From Sebastes aleutianus (lineage: Eukaryota > Chordata > Actinopteri > Perciformes > Sebastidae), in the NCBI GenBank assembly GCA_916700875.1, contig CAKAKS010000001.1, positions 10,665,741 to 10,729,740 on the forward strand: DNA of 64,000 nucleotides. Direction: 5' to 3'. The notes under the pieces are model-generated. The model saw nothing but the letters and a program-made list of their open reading frames with translations. It was not told where the DNA came from and did no database searches. Within the stretch, counting starts at the first letter, position 1; the number at the start of each line of letters is the position of its first letter. Shown here piece by piece: positions 1 to 10,303 of this stretch. The translations under genes and the position numbers were made by a program.

Positions 1-275
1 TTCTTCCAAGAATTGAAGTATCTCTAGATTCTTGTTTTTTGTCCTAACAAAAACACAATGTGACTTTCTTTTATGTTTACAGTATAAATGCATCACTTTA
101 GACTAAAAAAAACATTGCCATATTACGCCGATATGCTGGATATGATGCTGATTCTTCCAAGAATCTCTAGATTCTTGTTTTTTGTCATTACAAAAACATA
201 ATGTGACTTTCTTTTATGTTTACAGTATAAATAAACTATAAAAAAAACAATGCATCACTTTAAACTAGAAAAAAC
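1..275. repeat. Tandem duplication, unit about 150 bp, upstream of ldb2
   Basis: The phrase beginning TTCTTCCAAGAA at position 1 recurs at 152. Both copies continue through TCTAGATTCTTGTTTTTTGT, an AATGTGACTTTCTTTTATG segment, ACAGTATAAAT and a GCATCACTTTA segment. The second copy has a short deletion near its start and an insertion before GCATCACTTTA. It is AT-rich and I see no coding potential. It lies about 350-600 bp 5' of the ldb2 start codon. Confidence 0.8.
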
Positions 276-368
276 ACCAAGAAACACACACATGCACACA
301 GAGATCTTTACTTGAACTTTGCAAGAGTGCAAAACTGAGTGGAGGTCTTGAGGGAACAGGAAACGACT

Positions 369-447
369 TCCCTCCTCCCCCCTTCAATTCTGTCCTCCTC
401 CCCTCCTCCCCTTCCTCCCCCTTCCTCCTCCTCCTCCTCCTCCTCCA
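369..447. repeat. CCT/CTCC pyrimidine-rich tract
   Basis: An almost pure C+T strand ending in about eight CTC/TCC triplets (425-447). It lies in the presumed ldb2 promoter or 5' UTR. A polypurine-polypyrimidine mirror tract here could affect promoter structure, but this is not shown. Its minus strand reads as a poly-Glu/Gly open frame, which is a composition artefact. Confidence 0.85.
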
Positions 448-559
448 GCAGCACCACGCTATAGCAGCGAACTAGGCAGGCCAACTTGCAGTGAGTGCAG
501 CTCAGCCTCGACAGCGGCTGCTTCCTATTGGGGGGTTCTTCGGAGAGCATCGCACTCCA

Positions 560-589
560 ATGTGCGCTGCTGTGCCCGCTGGATGTTGA
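560..589 (+). other. Short upstream ORF candidate, 9 codons
   Basis: An ATG at 560 opens a nine-codon frame ending at TGA 587-589, 31 bp before the ldb2 ATG. It matters only if the mRNA starts upstream of 560. A second upstream ATG at 583 opens an out-of-frame ORF that overlaps the ldb2 start and ends at 724-726. Neither has a strong Kozak context, whereas the ldb2 ATG has GCCACC before it. Confidence 0.4.
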
Positions 590-620
590 GATTGCGCCGT
601 GCGCCTCGCCAGGAGCCACC

Positions 621-752
621 ATGTCCAACCCGACCCACGACCCGTTCTACTCGTCTCCTTTCGGACCCTTCTACAGGAGACACTCGCCCTACATGGTCCA
701 GCCCGAGTACCGGATCTACGAGATGAACAAGCGGCTGCAGGCGCGCACAGAG
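621..752 (+). CDS. ldb2: ldb2 coding exon 1, residues 1-44 (partial gene)
   Basis: First coding exon of LIM domain-binding 2 (CLIM1), a nuclear adaptor that self-associates through its N-terminal half and binds LIM-homeodomain and LMO proteins through its C-terminal LIM-interaction domain. The 44 residues begin MSNPTHDPFY, continue SSPFGPFYRRHSPYMVQPEY and end RIYEMNKRLQARTE. This matches the vertebrate LDB2 N-terminus nearly residue for residue and differs clearly from LDB1, which has NWTE where this has ARTE and a different start. The ATG sits in a strong Kozak context (GCCACC). The exon ends in GAG followed by the donor GTGAGG (753-758), so the junction is phase 0. Exon 2 continues in frame 27 kb downstream. 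I cannot tell ldb2a from ldb2b, the possible teleost paralogues. Confidence 0.95.
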
Positions 753-769
753 GTGAGGATAAAGCTGCC

Positions 770-788
770 CTGCTGCTGCTGCTGCTGC
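770..788 (+). repeat. (CTG)6 microsatellite
   Basis: About six CTG triplets, 18 bp after the ldb2 exon 1 donor. Short, but at the 5' end of the intron and so transcribed. It reads as poly-Cys or poly-Leu in open frames that run past the splice site; these are not real extensions of the protein. Confidence 0.8.
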
Positions 789-1030
789 ACGGTCCCGTTT
801 AGGCTGCGGTACCGGGGCTGTGGAGGTCCGGTGGATGGGGATGCATAGGGGGCTGGAGATGGAGATAGAGAGAGGGGTTCTTGGGTCGGTATATAAAGTG
901 CTGTCTGTCAATCAGGAGGTGAGGATGTGTGATGCAAAAAAGTGCCAAACATTCCTGAGGTGAAAGTAAACAGGCTCCTGGTGTGCAGACTATACACGCT
1001 GCAAGAAATATCAGCTGTTATAGTGGGAGA

Positions 1031-1907
1031 AAATATGTGGAAGAGATGCGTTCACGTGGCCAATTAAGTTGTTTAAAATGCGTGACTTTAAGTGTCACCT
1101 ATAGTCTGATGTGAGTTGAGTCCACCTGAAGTCATAGCAATTTCAAAATCAGATGCTCTTCAAATTTAAAGATGTAAAGGAAGATTTTAACACTCATCAT
1201 TACACACCAATTAAGTTGTTTAAAATGCATGACTTTAAGTGTCACCTATAGTCTGATATGAGTTCACCTGAAGTCAGAACAATTTCAAAATCAGGTGCAA
1301 ATTAAAAAATTTAAATGAAGACTCATCATTACACACAAGAATAAGATTAACACTTTTTTTTATGGCAGTGTGACATTAATACAGAAAGTTGTATACAAAC
1401 ATAACACAGTCAAGATGTCTCAATGCTATTCAAGTCTAACCAGGCTGAGGGAAAGTAGCCTTTTAATTAATTTGCATATATTTACATATCAGCTTTTTTT
1501 TTTTTTTTTTTTTAAACATATTTGCATATTGTGTTTGGGTTAAGAGGATATGTAGAAGAGATGCATTCACGTGGCCAATTGTTTAAAATGCATGACTTTA
1601 AGTGTCACCTATAGTCTGATATGAGTTGAGTTCACCTGAAGTCATAACAATTTCAAAATCAGGTGCAAATTTAAAGGTTTAAATGAAGATTTTAAGACTC
1701 ATCATTACACACAAGATTAACACTTTTGTTTTGCAGTGTGACATATTAATACAGAAAGTTGTATACAAACACAACACAGTAAAGATGTCTCAAAGACTAT
1801 TAACCAGGCTGAGGCAAAGTAGCCTTTAAATTAATTTGCATATATTTACATATCAGCTTTTTTTTTTTTTTTTTTTTTTAACATATTTGCATATTGTGTT
1901 TGGGTTA
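1031..1907. repeat. Three tandem copies of a 174-360 bp unit with poly-T blocks
   Basis: Copies start at about 1031, 1207 and 1546. Each carries TTTAAAATGC, then TGACTTTAAGTGTCACCTAT, then AGTCTGAT and an ACCTGAAGTCA segment. Copies 2 and 3 are longer: they share GTGTGACAT, GTTGTATACAAAC, an ACCAGGCTGAGG segment, a 20-25 bp poly-T and then CATATTTGCATATTGTG. Copy 1 is cut short at about 174 bp. The high identity of copies 2 and 3 implies a fairly recent local duplication. No coding potential. Confidence 0.85.
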
Positions 1908-2368
1908 AAGCTGCAACAGCTAAAGCCCAACATGAATATACAGAGTTTGCCCACTGTGTGTGCCATGATTCATGATTCATCACTGTGTCTGTGTGGATGA
2001 AGTTTTTTCTCAATGAAAGCACAAAGTAGTATGATGTAATGATATAATTGCATGAGGGTTGAATTAATTTGACGTCACTTTCCTGATGCTTCAACTAGTT
2101 GGGTGCTCAGCAGCGAGTGTGGCATACAGTACAGTAAAGTGTCATTCACACTAAACCTTTGGTGATCCCACTGTGAATTATATAGCGAGCATCTGTCTTC
2201 AGCATCTGTTCTGTGAGCGCAAACGTGTAAATCTGCAGATAAAAAGTTCATCCGACACGTCAAGTTTTCCTCGAGAGGCGTCTTGAGGGGAATGGGAAGC
2301 AGCTAAATGCAATGAAAAGCACCGTTTAGCAGCCTAACTGTTCAGTTTGTGAGCTATAAATGTTAGTT

Positions 2369-3200
2369 AGGGCTGCAACTACGGGTTATTTATTGACATC
2401 ATCCATTAATCTACCAGTTGTTTCCCAGTTGATTAATCCATTGTTAGTAAATGGCAAAAAAAATGCCCATCAAAGGTTCTCAGAGAGTCCATGGTGACCT
2501 CTAAAAAATGTCCATAACCAAAAGATATTCACTTTATTATCACAAAATGATAAGAAAACCATAAAATATTCACAATTGAAGGTATTGAATCAGTATATTT
2601 TGCCATTTTTACTTGAAAAAATCACTTCAAAATGAGTCATTTTTCAAAATAGGTGCCAGGTCATTCTTTATGAATCGACTAATTAATAGGGATGCACCAA
2701 TCACACTTTTTCAGTCCCGATATCGATACCCAGGCTTTGGGTATCGGCCGATACCCGAGTACGGATCCAATAATACCAGTGTTTAATTAATAAGCTGGAT
2801 GCCTCACTGTGTGGAAGTGACTGGGATTATTCTTTTATGTATAAGGGCAACATCAGGCTTGACTTAAACATTGCTTTCCTAACTTTGTAAAGCAAAATGT
2901 GACCAATAAATACAAAGATGTAAATTGAATTGTTCTTTATTATTTAAATAATATATTGTACACCAGGAACTTGGCAAAAAATCTTAAACATTAACAGGAA
3001 TTTTAAGTGGAAACTTGTTTAATGCAGCAACAAATTGGTCAGAACTTAAACAGGAATTAAAATTCCAGTATATAATGTATATAGTATATAAACATATAAT
3101 TGGCCTCATTGTCACTGATACTCGATCCAGCTATTTGAGTCAATGCCAGCCCGATATCCGATCCAGTATCGGTGCATCCCCACTAATTAATAGTTGCTAT
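2369..3200 (+). mobile_element. Family E element interrupted by a hAT-like element
   Basis: Starts AGGGCTGCAACTA (2369) and follows the family E pattern: alternating ATTAATC/GATTATT phrases, then CATCAAAGGTTCTCAGAGAG, then AAAAGATATTCACTTTATTA. It ends near TAATTAATAGTTGC. An unrelated 496-bp element (2687-3182) interrupts it just before its end. E elements are non-coding, and their AGGGCTGCAAC start and TTGCAGCTCT-like end are imperfect inverted repeats, which fits a non-autonomous DNA transposon. This is my inference; no database match was run. Confidence 0.75.
2687..3182. mobile_element. hAT-like non-autonomous TIR element with 8-bp TSD
   Basis: The left end TAGGGATGCACC (2687) and right end GGTGCATCCCCA (3171-3182) are inverted repeats matching at 11 of 12 bases. 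The flanks carry a perfect 8-bp direct repeat CTAATTAA (2679-2686 and 3183-3190), the duplication size typical of hAT transposases. Inside, GATATCGATACCCAGGC and a GGTATCGGCCGATACCCGAG segment near the left end and CCGATATCCGATCCAGTATC at the right form subterminal inverted repeats. No transposase frame is present. Confidence 0.88.
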
Positions 3201-3215
3201 TCTTGTTAGTCTTTA

Positions 3216-4950
3216 AATAATGTGAGTTGTGGTTGCTGCTGGAGGCTCTTTGATTCCCACTGAGACATAAAAAACGGAGGTGTTTTGGATAAATAATGAA
3301 ACGATTTGATATGAAATTGTTGCAGTCATTTTTTTAAGAAATCTGTTTTTAGAGCCAGTCTCCAGCCGAGTTGCTGCAGCGGCTCGCACAATGATGCTGA
3401 CTTTCCTAAAGAGGAACTTGCAACTTTAAGCAGACCAAGGCAATGCTGCTGAGATGCAACGGCCCGGTCTGATGCATTATTCATGCGGAGTGGTCCGAGC
3501 CCCAGTGGACCTCAACTCCCGTACCACACATACCCAGACACCAAGAGCAATCACCATGCACACACTCACACTCATGCACATGTACGTACACGCACACACA
3601 CACACATGACAGGACGTATGCATGTGTTACCAACGGACGTGTATAACAACACATAGATGATTTCCATGATGCGAGCACACAGACACACATCCGTTTAAAC
3701 CATTACCTTCATCTCCTCAGACTAAATTATATAATTGCATAATAATATAATTAGTTTTTTGTTCCCGTTGGTGTTCATAGCATCTTCATTCTCCTCCTCA
3801 TCTTTTTTTTCTTTCTTTCTTCAGCGGCAGGAGTGTATATAATATGTCTTCTCTTTAGCGATGTGGTTATTGTTTGATTAAAATGCAGGTGGTGGATATA
3901 ATGAGGAGGAAGTCGTGTCTTATAGCGGCAAATAAATGCAAACGTTTTTTTGTAATTTGTTTGCATCCAGATGTTGCCCAGTTCAGGCTTTTAACAAAAT
4001 TACATAGCAATTATACTCATGAATGTAAAACGGTAGCCATCAATTTACACAAACCTATTGCATGTGAAAAAAATATTTGAGGAAAAGGTAAAAAGATTGT
4101 AATAGAAATCATCCTTTACAGAGCTCCATATATAATTTGTATAATGTGTTTCACTCTAACTAAACCAGAGATGGAAACAGTGTGAAAAACGTTGTGTGTG
4201 CTTCATGAAGCAGACTGTTTACTTCCTGTAAAGCGAGGTTAGCTGCTGGTCTTTTAATGATGCTGCGAGCCTGAAGGGGTCATTCTGCTGCTCAGTCCAT
4301 CTCCTACAAGACGACTTTAACATTCAGCTCACATTTAGAAACGAGTCAGTATCAGCGCCGGGTCAGGATGATGTTGTTACAAAACAGGAAGTTTGAGATG
4401 TTTGCCTGTGCAAAAAAAAAAAATCTGGATTCCATTAGAAGAAAATAGCTGAATTGTTCTGGTGGATAGTTTCTTGAAGCTGTTGCAGATCCTTCTGTGT
4501 TTGATATAAACTGCTGGCAGTGAACTGATGTTTCATGGAAGTATCAGTTTGATTAATTTGAAAATATACGACAATCTTAATGCTTGTGTTTTGTTGACAT
4601 TGGCTTCACTCCCTTTGACTTCACTGCTGTTATGTGTAAACATAATAATTATAATTGCAAAATCTGTTAAATTTTTTCTCCTGGTCTTATTAAAACCCAG
4701 TATATGTAGAAAAGTACTGAAGTGGTAACCCTTCACTTTGCCGCAATCTGGGCTTGTAAATTTGATGAAGGTAACAAAATATGGAAATGAGCATAAAGCA
4801 TTGTTATTACACCAAATAAGGGAACACTTTATGTTTTGTGTCATATTAGTTACAACACGTTATTGATGCGTTTATAATGCAAAGAGGGCAACACAATCAT
4901 TCGTGGAAAGATACACCAAGGAATTTTAAGAACAATCACCCAATGGAATA
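3216..4950. other. Intronic sequence with no supported gene
   Basis: Mostly non-repetitive sequence. It holds an imperfect CA-rich stretch (3536-3608) and a short poly-A (4411-4423). Open frames here are 60-100 codons long and show no recognisable domain. I see nothing else to annotate. Confidence 0.6.
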
Positions 4951-4978
4951 CTACCATTACTACTACTACCACTACTAT

Positions 4979-5025
<47 letters not shown>

Positions 5026-5040
5026 ATAATAATAATAATA
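4951..5040 (+). repeat. (ACT)n / (AAT)n microsatellite, 90 bp
   Basis: Imperfect ACT triplets become a perfect run and switch to AAT triplets at about 5025. The reverse strand reads as poly-Val, a triplet-repeat artefact. It is directly followed by the AT-rich duplicated block. Confidence 0.95.
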
Positions 5041-5042
5041 AA

Positions 5043-5375
5043 AGACAGAGATTAAAAACAAATAAATTCAATAATATAAATTTAAATTATTAAAATAAAA
5101 ATAATGAATAAACACATTGAAATAAATAAATTTCAATAAGAAATTAAAACATAAATAAATAAAAACATAGATAAATAAATATTGATAATAATAAAGTAAT
5201 GATAATAATAACTATAAATGACAGATTAAAAACAAATTAAATTATATAAATTTAAATTATTAAAATAAATATAATACATAAATATATTAAAATAAATAAT
5301 TCATTATAATAATATTTAAAAAAAGAAAACAAATAAATAAATACAATAATAAAAATAATAATAAAACAACTGACC
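5043..5375. repeat. AT-rich block with a 176-bp tandem duplication
   Basis: The phrase GACAGAGATTAAAAACAAAT near 5045 recurs as GACAGATTAAAAACAAATTA near 5220. Both are followed by ATATAAATTTAAATTATTAA and AAATAAATA runs. It is over 80% A+T by eye, with no coding capacity. Confidence 0.75.
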
Positions 5376-5399
5376 ATAAAAACATTGTAAAATCACCAA

Positions 5400-6783
5400 A
5401 ATTTATATACATCAAAAGTCCATGCACGTGGTCATAACGCACGTAGTCTTATAGATCCTAATCTGGTGGGGATACAGACAAACTCTGAAAATAACTCAAA
5501 AGGTTGCCACCTCTTTTAGTACGAGTCTGTCGACCCTTTGAGGGTGTACTTTATTTTCTCCAGTTTTATAGGTTATATTGACAAAGCATGAACAAATATG
5601 TATTACATAATAAGTTTGTTTGCAAAAAAGTCATTCACAGGCAAAGAAATGTACAGTATGTTCTCCTACATAGTGATGTTACGTATGTATGGACAAAAAC
5701 CTCCTATAAGAGAAGTACAAATAGACTTATTTGGGACCACAGTGCTTTGTATAAAGTAATGTCTACAACAACAACAATGAATATCGATTGTATTTAATAA
5801 TGTTTTACAGCTGACCCAGAAATAATGCATCGTTTTCTGTAGCCGACTCTCAAAAAATCAGGAAAAGTCATTACGTATCAAGGTGATAAAACAACATCAA
5901 GTGTCTTTTTTTTTTAGCTGTTAAAGAGGCGTAGACATGTCATTATGAGCAGGGGTGCTTTAAACATACAGTAGAAGACAGAAAGTGTACATTAAACAAA
6001 TTCAAAGGACATATAATAGAGAATTCTTCTGTTGTATTTTAGTCTGAAGACACATATTAAAGCCTTTCTTTGACTGGGGTTGTTGCTATATTTTGTTGAT
6101 CCAGTCAAAATGATTTCAAGCTTTGCGAGTAACAGCCTTGTCAGAATTATCACCCAAGTAAAGATGCTTAACATCGTGAAAGGACTTCCATTGTTGAGGA
6201 TAAGAATGGCTCCGAGCGTACTTAACATCGTGCTCGCTGGCAGGCCGTCGAAGCAAAATGACTCACTGTAGTTTGCATTCCCGTCGTTTTTAAACAGGGG
6301 AGCTGACTAAGCCTCGGTATGACACCACCTTTTAGAAAAGTGTTGAAGGAGTCGACTGAAGTCACTCTCCTGTTAGAAATTCTCCCATTTGTCTTATTCA
6401 TGAGTGTGCTTTTGAATTTGCTTGGCTGGTGGTGCAACTGCTGCTCGCACTGGCAGGCGCAGGACTCAAGGACTTGACACTTGGAGGAGACTTTCTTACC
6501 CCCAGAGGAGGCTGTAGTCTGTACGAGTATAAGTGACATCTGTAGCAGAGCCGGCTTTATGCAGCGAATCCTCCGGGAGACAAATAACTAGTTGTTAGAA
6601 TTAGCCAGAGACGTGTTATTCTTCTGCCATTTTATGTTGGTGGTGTTCAGTGCATTAGAGAGGTTGTTTTGTAGTTCAGTTTTAGGTGTACACATGCTGT
6701 CATCTATATGTCTGTTTCCTACAACCCCCAGCTTTGAACTATGAGGTGTGCGTGTAGGTGGAGAGAGCTGCAGTGTGGTATAG
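5400..6783. other. Intronic sequence with no supported gene
   Basis: Mostly unique AT-rich sequence. Open frames up to about 105 codons (for example 6222-6539, minus strand) lack recognisable domains and splice structure. The segment 6290-6540 is less AT-rich but shows no motif I recognise. Confidence 0.5.
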
Positions 6784-7492
6784 GACTGCAATTTATGATC
6801 ATTTTCATTATCCCTTCATCTGTTGATTACTTTCTCAATTAATCAATTATTCAGTTGGTCAATAAAATCGCAAAAAGTCAATTAGTTAACTAATCGGTCG
6901 TTTTGGTTTTAGTCGACTAAGATTTCTTTAGTCGAATTAGTCGTCATTTTCTAATGCTTTTCTCATGCTGAATGACTTATTTCTAAAAAGCTTAGATTCT
7001 TCGTGGAGAAACTTTGTGGAGAAACTCTTACAGATCTGTCAATTAAATCAACTAATAATGGACAAAAGAGTTTCTGGTCAGCTAAGAATTTCTTTGGTCG
7101 AGGACAGCCCTACAGAAAATAGTGTAAAATGTCCCTCCAAGTTTCTTTGCTTCCAAGGCGATGTCCTCAAATCATCACTTATGACCCACTAGAACTGTGG
7201 TTTTCTTGTTTTGCTGTGTTCGGGATGTTTCTAGGCGTCAACCTGCCAGATCGTAAGCACGCATACAAAATCCCCCCCCAAGTGGAGAGTAAGTCTGGGG
7301 TTGGCTTTCACCTGCTGGCGAGCACCCTCGTTGAGGCGTTGAGGAGGGGCCAACTTTGAATGTTGTGTGTTTACAAACTGCGACCAACCAATCCTACTCC
7401 TACTTATTCTGCCTTTAAAAGAACGACATAAATGATTAATTAATTATCAAAATAGTTGCTGAAGATTGACTAATCAATTGATCCTTTCAGCA
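6784..7492 (+). mobile_element. Family E element interrupted by an H element and a second insert
   Basis: Family E phrases run from GACTGCAATTTATGATCATT (6784) to about 6876, resume at ACAGAAAATAGTG (7112-7190), and finish at TTATCAAAATAGTTGCTG to TCCTTTCAGC (7423-7492). An H element (6877-7112) occupies the first gap. The second gap (about 7190-7422) holds unrelated sequence with ACCTGCTGGCGAGCACCCTC. The order of pieces matches an intact E copy with two secondary insertions. Confidence 0.65.
6877..7112 (+). mobile_element. Family H element (hAT-like, non-autonomous)
   Basis: Carries the family H core: TCGACTAAGATTTCTTTAGT, then ATGCTGAATGACTTATTTCT, then GAGAAACTCTTACAGATCTG, and ends GGTCGAGGACAGCCCTA. 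The left TIR is decayed. It lies inside a family E element and shares its core with the copies at 7517, 47142 and 50471. Confidence 0.72.
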
Positions 7493-7516
7493 TTACTATC
7501 ATGATGATGCTATTAA

Positions 7517-7779
7517 TAGGGCTGTCCTCGACCAAAGAAAGTCTTAGTCGACTAACACTCATACAATTTTGTCGACTAATCAATTAGTTGATTTAATCGA
7601 CACATCTATAAAACTGAGTTTCTCCTCAAAGAATCACACAAAAGCACCACTTTAAATCTTGTGTTTACCAGAGATGTGCTCATACTTTTCTTGGAAATAA
7701 GTCATTCAATATGAAAAAAAGAGATATTAGACCAAAATGACCAATTAGTCAACTAATCGACTAAAAGGGGGCAGCCTTA
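7517..7779 (-). mobile_element. Family H element, reverse orientation, with near-perfect 8-bp TSD
   Basis: Begins TAGGGCTGTCCTCGACC (7517) and ends GGGCAGCCTTA (7779). It is flanked by GCTATTAA (7509-7516) and GATATTAA (7780-7787), which match at 7 of 8. The interior is the reverse complement of the 47142 copy. No coding capacity. Confidence 0.82.
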
Positions 7780-7785
7780 GATATT

Positions 7786-8131
7786 AAGGCTGCAACTAAT
7801 GAGTATTTTCATTAACAAATCATCTGCAGATTATTTTCTCCGTGAATCATTTCATCTATAAAATGTATAAATATACTTACATTTTGAACAATCACAGTTT
7901 CTCATAGCCCAAGGTGACGTCTTTAAATCACGTCTTGTACGAGAAAGACTCTGAAACCCAAATATATTCAGTTTAGTATCATAAAAAGCAGCAAATAGCA
8001 GCAAATAGCTTAAAAAATCGAAAATAATTGTTTCGTATTTTTCCTCGAAAAACGATTTAAATGATTCATCTATTATCAAGATAGTTGTCGAATAGTTTTC
8101 AATCAATAAATCAACTAACTGTTACAGTTTT
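7786..8131 (+). mobile_element. Family E element, near full length
   Basis: Runs from AAGGCTGCAACTAATGAG (7786) through CATAGCCCAAGGTGACGTC, CAAATATATTCAGTTTAGTA and ATTATCAAGATAGTTGTCG to CTGTTACAGTTTT (8131). It abuts the H element at 7517-7779. This copy is uninterrupted, about 346 bp, and serves as a local reference for the family. Confidence 0.78.
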
Positions 8132-8307
8132 ATTAGAGTGGTGATGATATACTATATGAGAAAGTGACATTGTCTCCCTTTGAGAGTTGTGGTTTGAAAC
8201 CCTGATGATGTTTTTATATGATTTAATGGTTTCAAATTCCACAGATGGAAATATCTAATATAATCTCATGTTTGTATGCTTTAGGCTCATTAAAAAAAAA
8301 ATAGTTC

Positions 8308-8469
8308 AGGGCTGCAACTAACAATTATATTCATTGTTGATTAATCTGTTGATTATTTTATCAATTAATTGATTAATTGTTTGGTTTATAAAATGTCAGA
8401 AAATGAGAGGAGGAGGAAATAAACCAGACAAATGTAATTTAATAGTTGGCGATTAATCGTTGCAGCTCT
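8308..8469 (+). mobile_element. Family E element, internally deleted (162 bp)
   Basis: Starts AGGGCTGCAACTAACAATTA and ends GGCGATTAATCGTTGCAGCTCT, so both termini are intact. The middle 180 bp or so of the family is missing. The AGGGCTGCAAC and GTTGCAGCTCT ends show the imperfect terminal inverted repeat most clearly. Confidence 0.85.
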
Positions 8470-8589
8470 GTGATAGTTTTATTTTTAGGTTGAAACTCTT
8501 CCTTCAAACCGACTGAAGGGCTGTTTTGTGTTCCCTCTCAATAACAACCTTTTCACCTGCCGTGCACTCAGACGCTCACATGGAAATAA

Positions 8590-9480
8590 GGAATAAAAAA
8601 ACCTAACGACACAACAAGTACTGTGTGCTCGCTGCCTGGGAATCAGCGCTCACCTTTGAACTGATAACTGTGCAGCAGCTTAAACAGTCCTGCTCCTGTG
8701 ATGACTCGGGGTCTGTTTCTATCCCAACCTTATTACCTGCTCCATTCATACTTATTACCTGCCTGGCTGTATTTCTGCACCGCGCTGACTGCTATCCCAT
8801 TACCTTCATTTTACACAATGTGAACCCGCTGTGACCCGGCAATCTAAACAGGCTTTGATGTGGATTTGATGCTATGCATACGCTGTGACCACATTGTTTC
8901 TGTGCTGTCGCTCTGGGGGCACTGGCCTCGCCGTACGGAGGCAGCTGCGATGATTTGTGGGGGAATTTGACACTTAAGCGTATGCAAATGAGGCGGCGGA
9001 TTAACATTCAGAGGAGGAGCTTGGTCGACCTCAGCCGGTGTAAGGCCATTAGCATAGCAGGCATTAATATTCAGCAGAAGAGAGCGGGGACACAGAATAA
9101 CACTGTAAGTAAAACTACAACACAGAGGGTGAAACAGAAGGAAAACAAAAGCATTTTAATGGAGGCGCCATAATAATACCCACAGGGCTGCCGCCGCTGC
9201 TGACAGTGGGTCTAATGGTCACACTCTTCCTCTGTGGATAGACATGCAATCAGTAACAGTGATTGGCAGGCCATTCATTGGATTCTTGTGTCTATTGCAC
9301 ATAGTTAGTCTCATTCTCATTATTCAAATGGACCCACAGACCTGACTCATTGGCTCTACGGTGGAACTGGAGGAACTGGAGTGTTCATTATGGCGAAATC
9401 CCTTGTTCCTGTCAGGGGCAAAGTGGATCTGTTCCCATCAGCACGACATGTCAGATTGACATGAATAGGCTTATGATGTA
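8590..9480. promoter_or_regulatory. Candidate conserved non-coding (enhancer-like) block
   Basis: About 900 bp of non-repetitive, balanced-composition sequence between repeats. It contains an octamer ATGCAAAT (8983-8990), GCATTAATATTCAG near 9060, ATTAGCATAGCAGGC, and CAGGCCATTCATTGG near 9265. It has no sustained coding frame: the longest, 72 codons, has no known domain. Such islands inside introns of developmental regulators are often enhancers. The call is inferred from composition and motifs alone. Confidence 0.35.
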
Positions 9481-9582
9481 GAGGTCAAGTTGCCACTGAG
9501 CTGTGGGTTCACGGGAGGGATTAAAGATGAGCCACCGAGACACAGAGAACACACAATGGAAGTTTTTACTTCTCAAGAACGA

Positions 9583-9830
9583 CAGATAATGATTTTGATC
9601 ATTGATCAGTCTGAAGATTATTTTCTCAATCGATGTTCGGTTTGTAAATTTTACTTAATTGTGAAATCTCTCAGAGCCCAGATGTCTTCAAATAGTTTGT
9701 TTGGTGCGACCAACAGTGCAAAACCAAAAGATATTCAGTTTAAGACAAAGAAAGACAACAATCTTAACATTTGAGAGGCTGGAAAAGTGATTTAAACAAT
9801 TAAGTTTGTCAATCATCAATTAATGATGAT
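9583..9830 (+). mobile_element. Family E remnant
   Basis: Contains ATGATTTTGATCATTGATCA, then CAGAGCCCAGATGTCTTCAA, then AAAACCAAAAGATATTCAGT and GAGAGGCTGGAAAAGTGATT, in family E order. Both termini are degraded. Confidence 0.68.
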
Positions 9831-9848
9831 CCATCTATTCCGGCATTT

Positions 9849-10301
9849 TTCTCATTTACCATTCGTAGCTATACCTACACAAAGTAATGTACTTTGTGTC
9901 CCACAAAATCTATTTGCATGTAATCCACGTAATTGTGAAACAGGAAGTAAAAAGAGTGACAAACGCCGCGTAGGTAGGAGGTCGGGGTGGATGGGTGCGT
10001 CAAACAACACCAGGTCTTTCGCCCAGAAGTCAACATTGATTTATTTGTCACGTAACTTCCGTACTTAAGTACTTCCAGAGTTATCTTAACCCAAACCACG
10101 ATCCTTGCCTAAACCTAAGTATTTTTGTTGCCTAAACCTAAGGAAGTTGTTTCCTGTGAAGACTGAAGTTTATTTTGAAAAGACTGTATGCATATAAAAT
10201 GCTGAAATTGACACGTGTTGTTGGACATTTATAGGAAAACACATGAAAAATGAGGAATAACTTTTTGTAAGATATCATACCAACAATTGTATGAGGATAC
10301 G
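9849..10301 (+). mobile_element. Family F element, copy 1
   Basis: Shares its whole length with 28259-28703: GTAGCTATACCTACA, then CAGGAAGTA, then AGGAGGTCGGGGTGGATGGG, then AACCCAAACCA, then TTGCCTAAACCTAA, then AAGACTGTATGCAT and TGACACGTGTT. The outer ends TTCTCAT and ATGAGGAT suggest short inverted termini. It contains the CCTAAACCTAA phrase that is amplified in the minisatellite at 23462. Confidence 0.75.
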
Positions 10302-10303
10302 TT

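Larger units (their letters stand above)
301..620 (+). promoter_or_regulatory. ldb2: Probable proximal promoter and 5' UTR of ldb2
   Basis: This is the 320 bp directly before the ldb2 ATG. It holds a pyrimidine-rich CCTCC tract (369-447), an inverted CCAAT box (ATTGG, 527-531) and no obvious TATA box close to the ATG. The more GC-rich composition begins here and runs through exon 1, which fits a TATA-less developmental promoter. The transcription start cannot be placed from sequence alone. Two ATGs (560 and 583) precede the true start; if transcribed they would create upstream ORFs. Confidence 0.55.

Noticed and set aside
495..848. Alternative frames through ldb2 exon 1, including Cys-rich extension past the donor
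   Set aside because: The true frame is fixed by the LDB2 match and by exon 2. The others are shadows, and the Cys run is a (CTG)n intronic repeat.
6222..6539. 105-codon minus-strand frame in a less AT-rich patch
   Set aside because: No domain or recognisable similarity. A single short frame in a large intron is expected by chance.
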